From the NCBI GenBank assembly GCA_046727435.1, contig JBKPCR010000050.1:1-14678 (forward strand): a DNA stretch of 14,678 nt, in the 5' to 3' direction. Source of the stretch: CAVPRW01 sp046727435 [NCBI: bacterium]. Its GTDB lineage: Bacteria; Tectomicrobia; Entotheonellia; J063. This document shows, piece by piece, positions 7,432 through 14,454 of this stretch. The number at the start of each line of letters is the position of its first letter. Position 1 is the first letter of the stretch. The position numbers and the translations under genes are program-made. The notes beneath the pieces are model-generated. The model was not told where the DNA came from and searched no databases. It saw only the letters and a program-made list of their open reading frames with translations.

Positions 7432-8376
7432 TCATGAGACGTCAACTGGCCTGTGCTCCTCCATGGCCTGTCTGATTTTCTCTTTCCAAATGGTATTTCC
7501 CAGCTCATCAGGACACTCCAAACCGAGTTGCCAGACTTCGGTGGCTTGCTCTTTGGCGCCGGCCCTAGCCAATGCCAAGCCATAGTCTAGATATGCACAG
7601 GCACGCGCCTCGCCACCCTGCATGCTGGTCTGATGTTCATGGGGAAGGAAATTCTTGAAGTGTTCGACGGCTGTGTTCCAATCCCCATTAAGCATGGAGA
7701 GGCGAGCCCTGTAAGGGAGTAGCCGAGTATCCCTCCCATAATTACTTGCCCACTCATCTTGCTGGAGTTCCTCAAAGCATCGGAGTGCAAGTTGACCATT
7801 CTGCTCTTGGTATGCAACCTCAAAAATGTGTCCTGCAATATTCGATGTTTTCCAACGCAAAGCACGAGGATCAGGGTTTGGTCCGACTGCTGCCTTTTCA
7901 AAAACATCTCGGGCTTGCTCAAGCACCTCACGGAATTTTGGGGGGTTTAGTTCGCCTGCAAGAAATCGGACTCGAGCTCCCAGGCATCTACCAATCCACG
8001 CGCCTACTCGATCTCTACCTTCTAACGCATGTTCGTAGCTGCGATCGAACCATTCGGCTGCTTTCCCCAAATCCCCTCTCAAAAAATGAAGATATGCAAC
8101 TTCATACTCCTGACGTCCTGCATCTGCAAGCTGTTGCGCTTGCATAAAAGAATTTACCAGGTCTCCAAAGAGAGCCTCTGCTCGTGATAAGTTTCCCTGA
8201 CGTCTCATTAGAGCTGCCAGATAGCCTTGACACTTCAATTTGAACTTTTGTTGATGCACATCTACCAGAAAGCCTTTCAGAGCCTCCCCAGCATAGCCTT
8301 TTTCAAGAAGGGCAGTATAAAATGCTGGATTCGCCCGGTAAGCAAGCCATGAATAGAGCCGATCCAGATTAAAAAT
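7432..8376 (-). pseudogene. C-terminal TPR half of the DUF4062-NACHT protein, downstream of an in-frame TAG
   Basis: The frame is open from the codon after the TAG (8377-8379) down to the stop at 7432, about 314 codons. It is in phase with the upstream 728-residue protein. The first 39 codons, beginning IFNLDRLYSWLAYRANPAFY, have no ATG and continue the helical pattern of the upstream protein, so this is the rest of one gene. If translated separately it could only start near a GTG at 8259, which lacks a good ribosome binding site. The sequence is a series of antiparallel helices of TPR type, for example LAALMRRQGNLSRAEALFGD, then VAYLHFLRGDLGKAAEWFDR, then YLDYGLALARAGAKEQATEV. TPRs in STAND proteins usually sense the ligand (family knowledge). 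I class it as part of a disrupted gene, though stop-codon readthrough would restore a full protein. Confidence 0.75.
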
Positions 8377-8379
8377 CTA
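8377..8379 (-). other. in-frame TAG stop dividing the STAND gene
   Basis: On the minus strand the context is GCG CTC TAT GAC TAG ATT TTT AAT CTG. The frame is open for 728 codons before and 314 codons after. CAG (Gln) to TAG is the simplest single change. No slippery run or start codon lies nearby. Confidence 0.85.
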
Positions 8380-10563
8380 GTCATAGAGAGCCTCGCGCTG
8401 GACCACATCCCTCAGAAGATCGGCTATGAGTCTGTCTGCACGCTCATCTTCGAACTGCATAAGAGCCAGATAGGCACGTTCAAAATCGTCGACCAAAGGT
8501 TCTGGACCAATAGTATTTACCTTCGAAGATATAAAACCCGAACTGCACAGAACTGAGAGGATGCTTTCCCATCTTCCCCCTTCCGTTAGATGATATGGCA
8601 GCTCACTGAGCGCATGCCGATCGCCTTCAGGCCACCGCGTACCAAAGTAGCTGGCGATTTCGGCATGGCAGGGCGCTCGATCCCGAGGAACAAATCGGCG
8701 AAATACGGCTTCACGTAGTTGACCGTGAAAAAAATCAAGCTGAGGGCCTCGAGGTTGGAGGTAGTAGCGGATGCTACGCTGGATGCGTGACGCTAATTCT
8801 GCCCCCCGACGCCCATGTTTACATGCCAGCAAACCCCTCAATTCTCGCCCGGACATGCCGGACCGACTGATGGCCATATAGGTGCACCACAGTGAAACCG
8901 CGCCAGCCGCGGCCTCATCAAGCCCCTCCAACCGGTTGAGCAACCAGTTGAACAATGCAACCGTGTCGGGATATTTTTCACGCACCTCTGAAAGGATTTG
9001 AGGAACTCGCAGGTTCATATCATCACCGCCGAGTCTGCGGAGTTCCTCTAACATTACGAGGAGAAACAGTGGATTTCTCGTCTGATGCATCAGGCAAATG
9101 GCATCAATATATTGCTGATCTAACTCTTTTAAATACTCAGATAGGAAATGGGTCACAATTTTGCGGATGTCTGTTACATCAAGCAGCGTGAGATTCACCC
9201 AAAAAGGAGGAATAACACGCATTTTCAGGGCCGTCAGCGCATGAACCTCAGCACTATCAGTCCCCATTTGCACATCATCAATACAACTCAGGATAATGCG
9301 AACACTTCGTCCCAGCCTCTGAGGGAGCCACCTTAAGTCGTACCCACTTGAAAGCTGATTGATCGCATCGATTATAATGACAATTCGCGGCTCGCCGTCG
9401 TAGTTTTCCAGCCACGCGGCTAGGCATGCACGTAACCCCTCAGTGTCCTGTGGCATAGCCCCGGTATTGGGAACAATCCCTCTCTGAGTCAACTCCCCGT
9501 ATAACCGAGCGAGAAGGGACCGTACGTCGGCCGCTGGTTCCGTTGCGCCGACAAAGTGCGTTATCAATGAAGCGGGGGTATCCGAGATTTGCTTCGAAAA
9601 GCTCGCCAGCAAGGAAGTCTTCCCCTGCCCCGGAGGGCCTTTGACAACACACACCGGGCTCGAGTCGGACTCTACATCCTTCTCAACGTATTCTCGGAGG
9701 TTGTCGAGTTCTGGTTGCCTTCCCCGAAACCAACGAAGTCGCCTTTCGCCAAATTCGGCCATTTGCCGCGCCTGGATATCAAGTTCGTTTTCCGATACTG
9801 GCCGAAAGGTCTTGACTATTTTCCCCCAGACTCCTTTAGGAATTGGTTCTGAGACCTCTGCATAGAGCCGCTCGATTTTCGAGCTTTGCCCGAACGAGTT
9901 ATACCATATCTGTTTAGGAACATACTTCGGATTTCGAAGAACACCAGACCAAAGATCTTCGAGAACCATCCGGCCAAAACTATCAAGACCCGTAAATCGA
10001 TCTCCGTTCCAACTGCAGCGGTATTTCCGCACAGGTCGTCCACATCTATGTATTCGGAGCTTCAAATCCTTAAGTTGCCGTTGCAGGTGGACGTCTACGA
10101 ACGTATGATAAATCTCTGGGATCAGGTTCTTTGGGGCTTGGGTTTGCCGCAGATAGAAGAAACTGCCATCATATCTTTGCCTCTGATCCAGCACAGCATG
10201 GCGTATTTCCATTTCCGTTATTGACAGGCCCTGGCACTGCAAGCGATCTTCCTCATCATTGATCCCGCCCGCATCAATCACCCAGCCGTAGCGTTGGCCC
10301 AACATGCATAGGAAAAAGGGTTCCGTCTCGTCAATGGCTCGCTTGCAGTACTGCCATGAATTGGCTTTTTCACCGTCGGCATCATATTGCGGTACACCCC
10401 AACGCAAATCCACATCATAGAATTCCATCCCAAGAGAACTAAGCCTCTCCTCAAGCTGGGGATAGACCACGGTAACTAGGTGGTCACGCTCGGCATGCAT
10501 GTCCTTGAACGTTGAGCTGATAAACACTCTAATTACGTTGGATGAACGTGCTTGACTGTTCAT
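8377..10563 (-). CDS. DUF4062-NACHT (STAND) ATPase, N-terminal 728 residues
   Basis: The start is the ATG at 10563; the bases before it have no clear Shine-Dalgarno site. Residues about 11-130 are DUF4062: VIRVFISSTFKDMHAERDHL, then FYDVDLRWGV, ITEMEIRHAV and FFYLR. This TIR-like domain is also found at the N-terminus of the eukaryotic NWD1, TEP1 and NPHP3 proteins. A P-loop NTPase follows, with Walker A GPPGQGKTS near residues 309-317, FVGATEPAADVRSLLARLYG, and Walker B PRIVIIIDAINQL near 391-403. The next segments are LRWLPQRLGRSVRIILSC and a winged-helix/helical region. The product ends in EALYD at a TAG, and the same frame continues with TPRs for 314 codons. The ancestral protein was therefore about 1,043 residues long: effector-like domain, NACHT switch, TPR sensor. 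That is the plan of NLR-like antiphage proteins. An immune role is inferred from architecture and an accessory setting only. If the TAG is obeyed, the sensor half is missing. Confidence 0.85.
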   Translation of the reverse strand: MNSQARSSNVIRVFISSTFKDMHAERDHLVTVVYPQLEERLSSLGMEFYDVDLRWGVPQYDADGEKANSWQYCKRAIDETEPFFLCMLGQRYGWVIDAGGINDEEDRLQCQGLSITEMEIRHAVLDQRQRYDGSFFYLRQTQAPKNLIPEIYHTFVDVHLQRQLKDLKLRIHRCGRPVRKYRCSWNGDRFTGLDSFGRMVLEDLWSGVLRNPKYVPKQIWYNSFGQSSKIERLYAEVSEPIPKGVWGKIVKTFRPVSENELDIQARQMAEFGERRLRWFRGRQPELDNLREYVEKDVESDSSPVCVVKGPPGQGKTSLLASFSKQISDTPASLITHFVGATEPAADVRSLLARLYGELTQRGIVPNTGAMPQDTEGLRACLAAWLENYDGEPRIVIIIDAINQLSSGYDLRWLPQRLGRSVRIILSCIDDVQMGTDSAEVHALTALKMRVIPPFWVNLTLLDVTDIRKIVTHFLSEYLKELDQQYIDAICLMHQTRNPLFLLVMLEELRRLGGDDMNLRVPQILSEVREKYPDTVALFNWLLNRLEGLDEAAAGAVSLWCTYMAISRSGMSGRELRGLLACKHGRRGAELASRIQRSIRYYLQPRGPQLDFFHGQLREAVFRRFVPRDRAPCHAEIASYFGTRWPEGDRHALSELPYHLTEGGRWESILSVLCSSGFISSKVNTIGPEPLVDDFERAYLALMQFEDERADRLIADLLRDVVQREALYD

Positions 10564-10891
10564 GGTAATGATCTGATTATCGATGCCTACTGAGCCTGAT
10601 GAACCATCCCCGAACGCACTTTCCCGGTGCGCGTATTCCCCTTCGACGAAATTTGCTTTGGCTCGTTCATCCTGCGTCGACGGCGGTTGACTGCCCGCGG
10701 ATCCAAACCAGTCGGTTCAATCCAGCACGTCGTTCAGTGGTTTTATATCTAATGTGTCGTGTCCATGACCAGAGGCGAGTGCTCCTTCCTGAGCTGCCGT
10801 ATTTAAATGCAGACATTTAGCGGATTTTTCAAGATGTCCGTCAAAGCATGTTCCGACAGCTTGAACATTCTCTTCTTTGGATATTAGTGGT

Positions 10892-10938
10892 GCCTACCCG
10901 ATTCAGCGATTCCGCTGAACAAAGAATCTCGGTTAGGC
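10892..10938 (-). repeat. nested hairpin, attC-like, immediately downstream of the GYF_2 gene
   Basis: An inner perfect 7-bp stem (TTCAGCG, loop of 4, CGCTGAA at 10902-10919) is enclosed by a second pairing of GCCTAACCGA with TCGGGTAGGC, one mismatch. Read on the minus strand it follows the gene's TGA by a few bases and starts with GCCTAAC, which fits the integron attC R'' consensus RYYYAAC. The other end, GGTAGGC, misses GTTRRRY by one base. At 47 bp it is short for attC. There is no T run after it, so it is not a standard terminator. Confidence 0.45.
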
Positions 10939-10940
10939 GG
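10931..10940 (+). repeat. 10-bp direct repeat, copy next to the GYF_2 stop
   Basis: GGTTAGGCGG is identical to 12235-12244. The two copies enclose the GYF_2 gene. This copy forms one arm of the attC-like hairpin. Confidence 0.7.
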
Positions 10941-10941
10941 A

Positions 10942-12132
10942 TCAGCGAATGCCCAGCATCTCCCTGATATTGGCCTCCGACCGCGCAGAAATCTTCTGAT
11001 TGCGAAGGTTGGATAGCACGATTTCGAAGAACTGCTTGAAATCATCATCGATTTGTTGCGACGAGTCAGGGTCGTGGAGATTGTGGTATATCTTGCTGAT
11101 ATTCATCGTCTCAGCGACCGCTTCTAGGGTAGCAATGATGCCTTGCGTGAAGTCATGGAGGTCTTTGAGAAGCCCCGAAAGGACCGACTCAACCTCTTGT
11201 TCCGTTTTTTCGGTGAATTCAAGTGCCGCTCTGCTGAATTGATAAACGGCATTCCCGAAAGACTCTGCGAAATCGGAATCGGACTTGCCCCGCCAGTCAT
11301 CCCACACTTGCGCACCGATAACCCCCAAGCCACCACCGAAATAACCAGCTGCGAACCCAAGCACATAGTCCCAGAAACTACCCCGTGTTATGATACCGTA
11401 GTATCGTGGGAAGAACTCTTGCAATTGGCGAAAATGGTTTTGGATCACAAGGAGATCTTGGCGATGCGCTCGCAGCGCGCGTCGAAATTGCTGCTGAATG
11501 TTCTCGGCTTCTTTGCCTGGGTCGTCAAGCCAATGATGTGAGATAAAAGAGCGGCACTCGGGCCAACTCGAAGTCAGATCTAAGGTATACGACTTCACCA
11601 TCTCAGGACCGACGCCGCTCACCGAATCAAGCGCCTCGTCCAACATCAAGATGGCATTGGTCAGATCAACAGACTGCATCGCCTCCTGGACGAGCCGCGC
11701 TATCTCCTGAGGCGGTGTCTGCTCGGTGACCTGGTTAATGAACTCGAGAAAATCGTAAATCTGGAGGTTCACTGCGTTGAGACGCACCGCTACGCGAATC
11801 ATCTCGGCAGCGAGCAGTTGGGTATCCGCTGCGTCATCCCTCAACTGCGAGATCATTTTCCGATTGGTCGCGGGATCGACTCGCGAACTTTGGCTAACCG
11901 CCGGATCGCCGGGGCTGTACGCGACGCCACCAGCCTTTAATTTGGGCGGCGGCGGTGGAGCAAGAAATAAACCCTTGATCGTGCCTGCATGAACCCAATC
12001 GGGAAATCCGTCCTGCCAAACGAGGTCAGTGCGCTCCAGCTGCCCAGATTTGGCACGACTTAGCAATTCATCGTGGCTGATTGGGCCGACAGGCTCCCCG
12101 TCCTGCATGATGTACCACTGGGTGTCGTTCAT
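10942..12132 (-). CDS. GYF_2-domain protein with long helical region and glycine-rich hydrophobic segment
   Basis: The protein has 396 residues. The ATG at 12132 follows GGAGAG with a spacing of about 7 nt. Residues about 5-56 are a GYF_2 (DUF4339) domain: WYIMQDGEPVGPISHDEL, then QDGFPDWVHAGTIKGLF. This small fold binds proline-rich peptides or appears next to membrane proteins. A proline linker (APPPPPKLK) follows. Residues 85-390 are mainly helical and acidic/amphipathic. At about 253-280 the segment YVLGFAAGYFGGGLGVIGAQ is glycine-zipper-like and could enter a membrane. I do not recognise the C-terminal family. The gene is the first of three minus-strand genes and lies 378 bp upstream of the STAND ATPase, so it may be a partner or effector of it. 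That is inference from position and the membrane-like segment. Confidence 0.8.
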   Translation of the reverse strand: MNDTQWYIMQDGEPVGPISHDELLSRAKSGQLERTDLVWQDGFPDWVHAGTIKGLFLAPPPPPKLKAGGVAYSPGDPAVSQSSRVDPATNRKMISQLRDDAADTQLLAAEMIRVAVRLNAVNLQIYDFLEFINQVTEQTPPQEIARLVQEAMQSVDLTNAILMLDEALDSVSGVGPEMVKSYTLDLTSSWPECRSFISHHWLDDPGKEAENIQQQFRRALRAHRQDLLVIQNHFRQLQEFFPRYYGIITRGSFWDYVLGFAAGYFGGGLGVIGAQVWDDWRGKSDSDFAESFGNAVYQFSRAALEFTEKTEQEVESVLSGLLKDLHDFTQGIIATLEAVAETMNISKIYHNLHDPDSSQQIDDDFKQFFEIVLSNLRNQKISARSEANIREMLGIR

Positions 12133-12234
12133 GAACCGCTCTCCACATTAGCGATTTCTGCTTACACCGCTTAGCTACTGATTACCTTCCCAATAACCTT
12201 ACGGTTGATGTCAACATAACCTCCCAAGACAGCT

Positions 12235-12244
12235 GGTTAGGCGG
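12235..12244 (+). repeat. 10-bp direct repeat, copy upstream of the GYF_2 gene
   Basis: GGTTAGGCGG is identical to 10931-10940. It lies about 100 bp before the GYF_2 start codon. No convincing hairpin accompanies this copy. Confidence 0.7.
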
Positions 12245-12315
12245 GAATTGTTCAGCCTCATCGCCGAAATATGGATATTATGTGGCAAGTTTTTGGCGTC
12301 ATTGCTCGTTGCAGC

Positions 12316-12579
12316 TCACGGCAGGAAGGCAGCGCCGTCAATCATCGCTGTCAACCCTTCCGCGAAGAGCTGCGAGACGAGTGACCCAGCGCTCAGCCAC
12401 ACGTCTTCGAGGCCCGAACACGCAGGGTCAATCGGGGCCGGGAGTCTTCGTGGGAGCCCCGCCCTTGAGAAGGGTTCGATGCGCGTGAGGAGTTGTGGCC
12501 TCAGCAGAAATGGGGGTTCCGCCAGGAAGTACATCGAGCGTGGAAATGTTGCGGGCTGGAAAGGATGACTAGGCATCAT
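12316..12579 (-). CDS. small ORF A, related to ORF B at 12904-13035
   Basis: An 87-codon ORF starts with two ATG codons (12579 and 12576) after AGGAG, spacing 7. Its first 31 residues resemble ORF B: MPSHPFQPATFPRSM, then FLLRPQLLT in line with LLLRPQLLT. After LLT the two differ, and ORF A runs on for about 55 further residues of low-complexity look. I do not recognise the product. The shared segment has a hydrophobic core and may be a signal or membrane peptide. ORF A may be an older, degenerated copy. Confidence 0.35.
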   Translation of the reverse strand: MMPSHPFQPATFPRSMYFLAEPPFLLRPQLLTRIEPFSRAGLPRRLPAPIDPACSGLEDVWLSAGSLVSQLFAEGLTAMIDGAAFLP

Positions 12580-12903
12580 CGGCGTTCTCCTGCTGCGTAC
12601 GGGATTAACACATCTGCCCATTTATGATGGAGCTGGTTCGTCGTGTCACCAACGGTCGCTAATCGGCCCAGTGCGAGTTATCCCCAACACCTTAGCTGGT
12701 ACTGAGCAGCAAGAGTGATACCTGCCTGCGTCAACCGTCGTAAGTATCTGAAATACTTGATCAAGAATCTGTGACAGGCTTACAAGATCACCTCATCCAG
12801 ATGTGCAGGCCTACACAGCGGAGGACATCCGCATTAGAGAGTGTTCGTGCGAGATGTATGGTGCCGAGGGTATCACGGACCGTTTAGTTTTGTACAGGAT
12901 GGT
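12580..12903. other. intergenic stretch between the two small related ORFs
   Basis: No gene is recognisable. A perfect 6-bp dyad, AAGTAT, loop CTGAA, ATACTT, lies at 12742-12758 and might be an operator. Nothing else is supported. Confidence 0.4.
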
Positions 12904-13035
12904 TCAATCTATACAGCAGGTAGGCAGGGCTGAGAGTCCCGTGAGGAGTTGCGGCCTCAGGAGGAGGTAGCCTAGCGCCGGCAGGCACATCAGGATAGGA
13001 ACTATGCGGGAAAGGTGGGAACAATCGCCAGGCAT
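12904..13035 (-). CDS. small hydrophobic protein, ORF B (43 residues)
   Basis: The ATG at 13035 follows AAGGAGGA with about 6 nt spacing, the strongest ribosome binding site in this part of the window. The product begins MPGDCSHLSRIVPILMCLPA, continues with GYLLLRPQLLT and ends LPTCCID. Residues about 11-32 could span a membrane or form a signal sequence. The start, a methionine near residue 16 and LLRPQLLT are shared with ORF A. No family is recognised. The site and the repeated motif argue that it is or was translated. Confidence 0.45.
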   Translation of the reverse strand: MPGDCSHLSRIVPILMCLPALGYLLLRPQLLTGLSALPTCCID

Positions 13036-13283
13036 TGGGGGTCCTCCTTCATCATAGAAAAAAGGGATCACTCGGCCAGAGTGGACAGGCGCGATTTTAG
13101 CGAGGCCGGCAAACCCTGTCAACGCCGCCATGGGGACCCGTCCGCTCGCGGCAGGGCGAGGAGGTCGCCCATACAGGCACGTCCGCTCTCCTGTCGCGAT
13201 CGTGGTGTGAACGCAACATCCTAGTAGGCCCATGTATGAAGCTGATCGCTGCGCCCCTGGTCAGCCTGACCGATTCGAGCGGG

Positions 13284-13550
13284 TCACCATGGGACACAGC
13301 CGGCTGCATTCCCGCATAGCAGCAAGGACATGTTAAGTCCGACTTGACGCAGTGCGCCTTGAGCAAATGTTCCCTCAGTGCTGCCGTCGTGTGGCACGCC
13401 ATGACTCCCCACTTCCTGCATATCCGGGCGCGCGCCTCCCGACTCCACGTTGAAGCCCACCACCCGCAATGCCTGCGGCCAGCCTGCGCACGTCCAGAGG
13501 CTGATCAGCAACCCGACTACGACAATTGAATGAATCTTGCTTGCCCGCAT
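13284..13550 (-). pseudogene. N-terminal stump of a secreted endonuclease/exonuclease/phosphatase-family protein
   Basis: From the ATG at 13550 there is a signal peptide (MRASKIHSIVVVGLLISLWT, cleaved near GWPQA). The typical first strand of the EEP fold follows, LRVVGFNVESGGARPD, whose Asn and Glu belong to the active site in intact enzymes. After ARPD the similarity stops: the remaining residues (MQEVGSHGVPHDGS and on, to 13284) are unlike the family, and the usual 250 or more residues with the catalytic Asp and His motifs are missing. The gene is thus cut after about 44 codons, probably by deletion. Confidence 0.65.
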
Positions 13551-14186
13551 ACCGAGTGCGCCTCTCTTCTCATGGCGCTGCGCTTGATGAGGGCTCTCGT
13601 GGTGGCTCCTCATCGGCCTAGGCACACGGGCGAATCATGATGATTGATTACGCACGGCCCCGTGTGACGCCAATAGTTCAGCTCCTGTATTGGGGCAAGA
13701 GTGATGCCATGAGCAGGCGATCCTGCGGAATCGAGACCAATTGTGGCACACATCAGCAACTGAACGCCGGGGGGCAGAAGCCCCGATAGTCAGGACTGGC
13801 CACAGGGACACGTGGGCTCAACGCCTGGAGACGGCGATCGCGTGCTGTGCCAGCGGGACGAGCGCGTGTGTAGCGCTGCACGTCCATGAGCACATCTGCA
13901 CAGTGGGGTTGACAGGACGACCGAGTCACGTCTGAGCTGGAGGCATAGGGGCGCAGACCATCCAGGAAGGTCACGAGGATGAACTTCTGCTGGTGAGGCC
14001 GACGACCCCCAGGGGGCCGAGCAAGAGGACATGATGGGCAGAACGCCCGCATGACCTTTAGCTTTTCGAGGCCATTGCGACATGACGGCGGGGAACGGGG
14101 CGCTACCATGCACTGAAGTGGTGCGGGTGGCGCGCACACAGCCCTGTAACAGGGTTGGTGTATGGCCCGGAGTGGTCGCGGTCAGG
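13551..14186. other. long stretch without a recognisable gene
   Basis: Several overlapping open frames exist on the minus strand (for example 13753-14139, with CPSC and GGRRPHQQ), but none has both a ribosome binding site and a familiar motif. The overlapping frames suggest GC-rich non-coding or decayed DNA. Confidence 0.4.
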
Positions 14187-14273
14187 TCAGGAGAGCGTCT
14201 CCAGTAATGCCTTAGCCTCCTGCAAGTCGGCGGTGTCAAAGCCCTCGGTGAACCAGCCGTAGACCGGCGCCAG
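14187..14273 (-). pseudogene. C-terminal remnant of an adenylate/guanylate cyclase or TPR-type protein
   Basis: The minus strand ends a gene with [20 protein letters not shown], then KALLETLS and TGA (14187-14189). The [21 protein letters not shown] tail is characteristic of large bacterial class III cyclase/AAA/TPR proteins. Only about 28 codons remain. A MITE-like inverted repeat begins exactly at the L-A codons, and no upstream part is present beyond it. Confidence 0.7.
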
Positions 14274-14366
14274 GGTAGTGGGTCAGTTTGAAGTTAACAT
14301 TAAGTGTATGGTCGATCCACGACGCCAAGCCCGAACTGTTAACATGAAATTGACCCACTACCCTGG
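14270..14366. mobile_element. 97-bp MITE-like element with 30-bp inverted repeats
   Basis: The arms at 14270-14299 and 14337-14366 are complementary in 27 of 30 positions. The outer 16 bases, CCAGGGTAGTGGGTCA, match perfectly, and the inner GTTAACA is shared. The 37 bases between carry no gene. No clear target duplication is visible. The left arm adjoins a truncated gene tail and the right arm adjoins a different gene on the other strand, so the element stands at a junction of unrelated sequences. Confidence 0.8.
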
Positions 14367-14451
14367 CGGCGAAAAGATTGCCTCACTGGTGAAAACCGAC
14401 TACGATGAGGCAAGCGGACGTTCCCACTTCCACATCCAGCAAGGGGAGTAG
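14344..14451 (+). pseudogene. 3' tail of an unidentified gene, now starting inside the MITE arm
   Basis: An ORF of 35 codons reads MKLTHYPGG from the MITE arm and then EKIASLVKTDYDEASGRSHF, ending HIQQGE and TAG at 14449-14451. The part beyond the MITE looks like a genuine C-terminus; the ATG has no ribosome binding site. Its stop lies three bases before the cupin start, so the lost gene was probably cotranscribed with it. I do not recognise the family. Confidence 0.4.
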
Positions 14452-14454
14452 ACG

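Larger units (their letters stand above)
10564..10941. other. intergenic region between the STAND and GYF_2 genes
   Basis: About 380 bases without a supported gene. A plus-strand open frame at 10599-10820 has no ribosome binding site or familiar motif. The region should hold the promoter of the STAND gene, but I see no strong -35/-10 pair. At its high-coordinate end, just after the GYF_2 stop codon, is the nested hairpin listed separately. Confidence 0.5.

Noticed and set aside
10706-10725. tRNA T-arm-like GGTTCAATCC
   Set aside because: The flanking bases cannot form the T stem, and no anticodon or acceptor arm is present.
10599-10820. 73-codon plus-strand open frame in the intergenic region
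   Set aside because: It has no ribosome binding site and no familiar motif, and it lies opposite the probable promoter region of the STAND gene.
13097-13402. 101-codon minus-strand frame beginning MACHTTAALREHLL
   Set aside because: The Cys/His-rich start is suggestive and GGGGAG precedes the ATG, but with only 3 nt spacing. The later sequence is arginine-rich and unlike any family I know, so it is kept only as a side note to the EEP stump.
13753-14239. overlapping minus-strand open frames of 128 and 149 codons
   Set aside because: Two frames are open over the same bases, and neither has a family motif. A CPSC pair alone is not enough to call a zinc protein.
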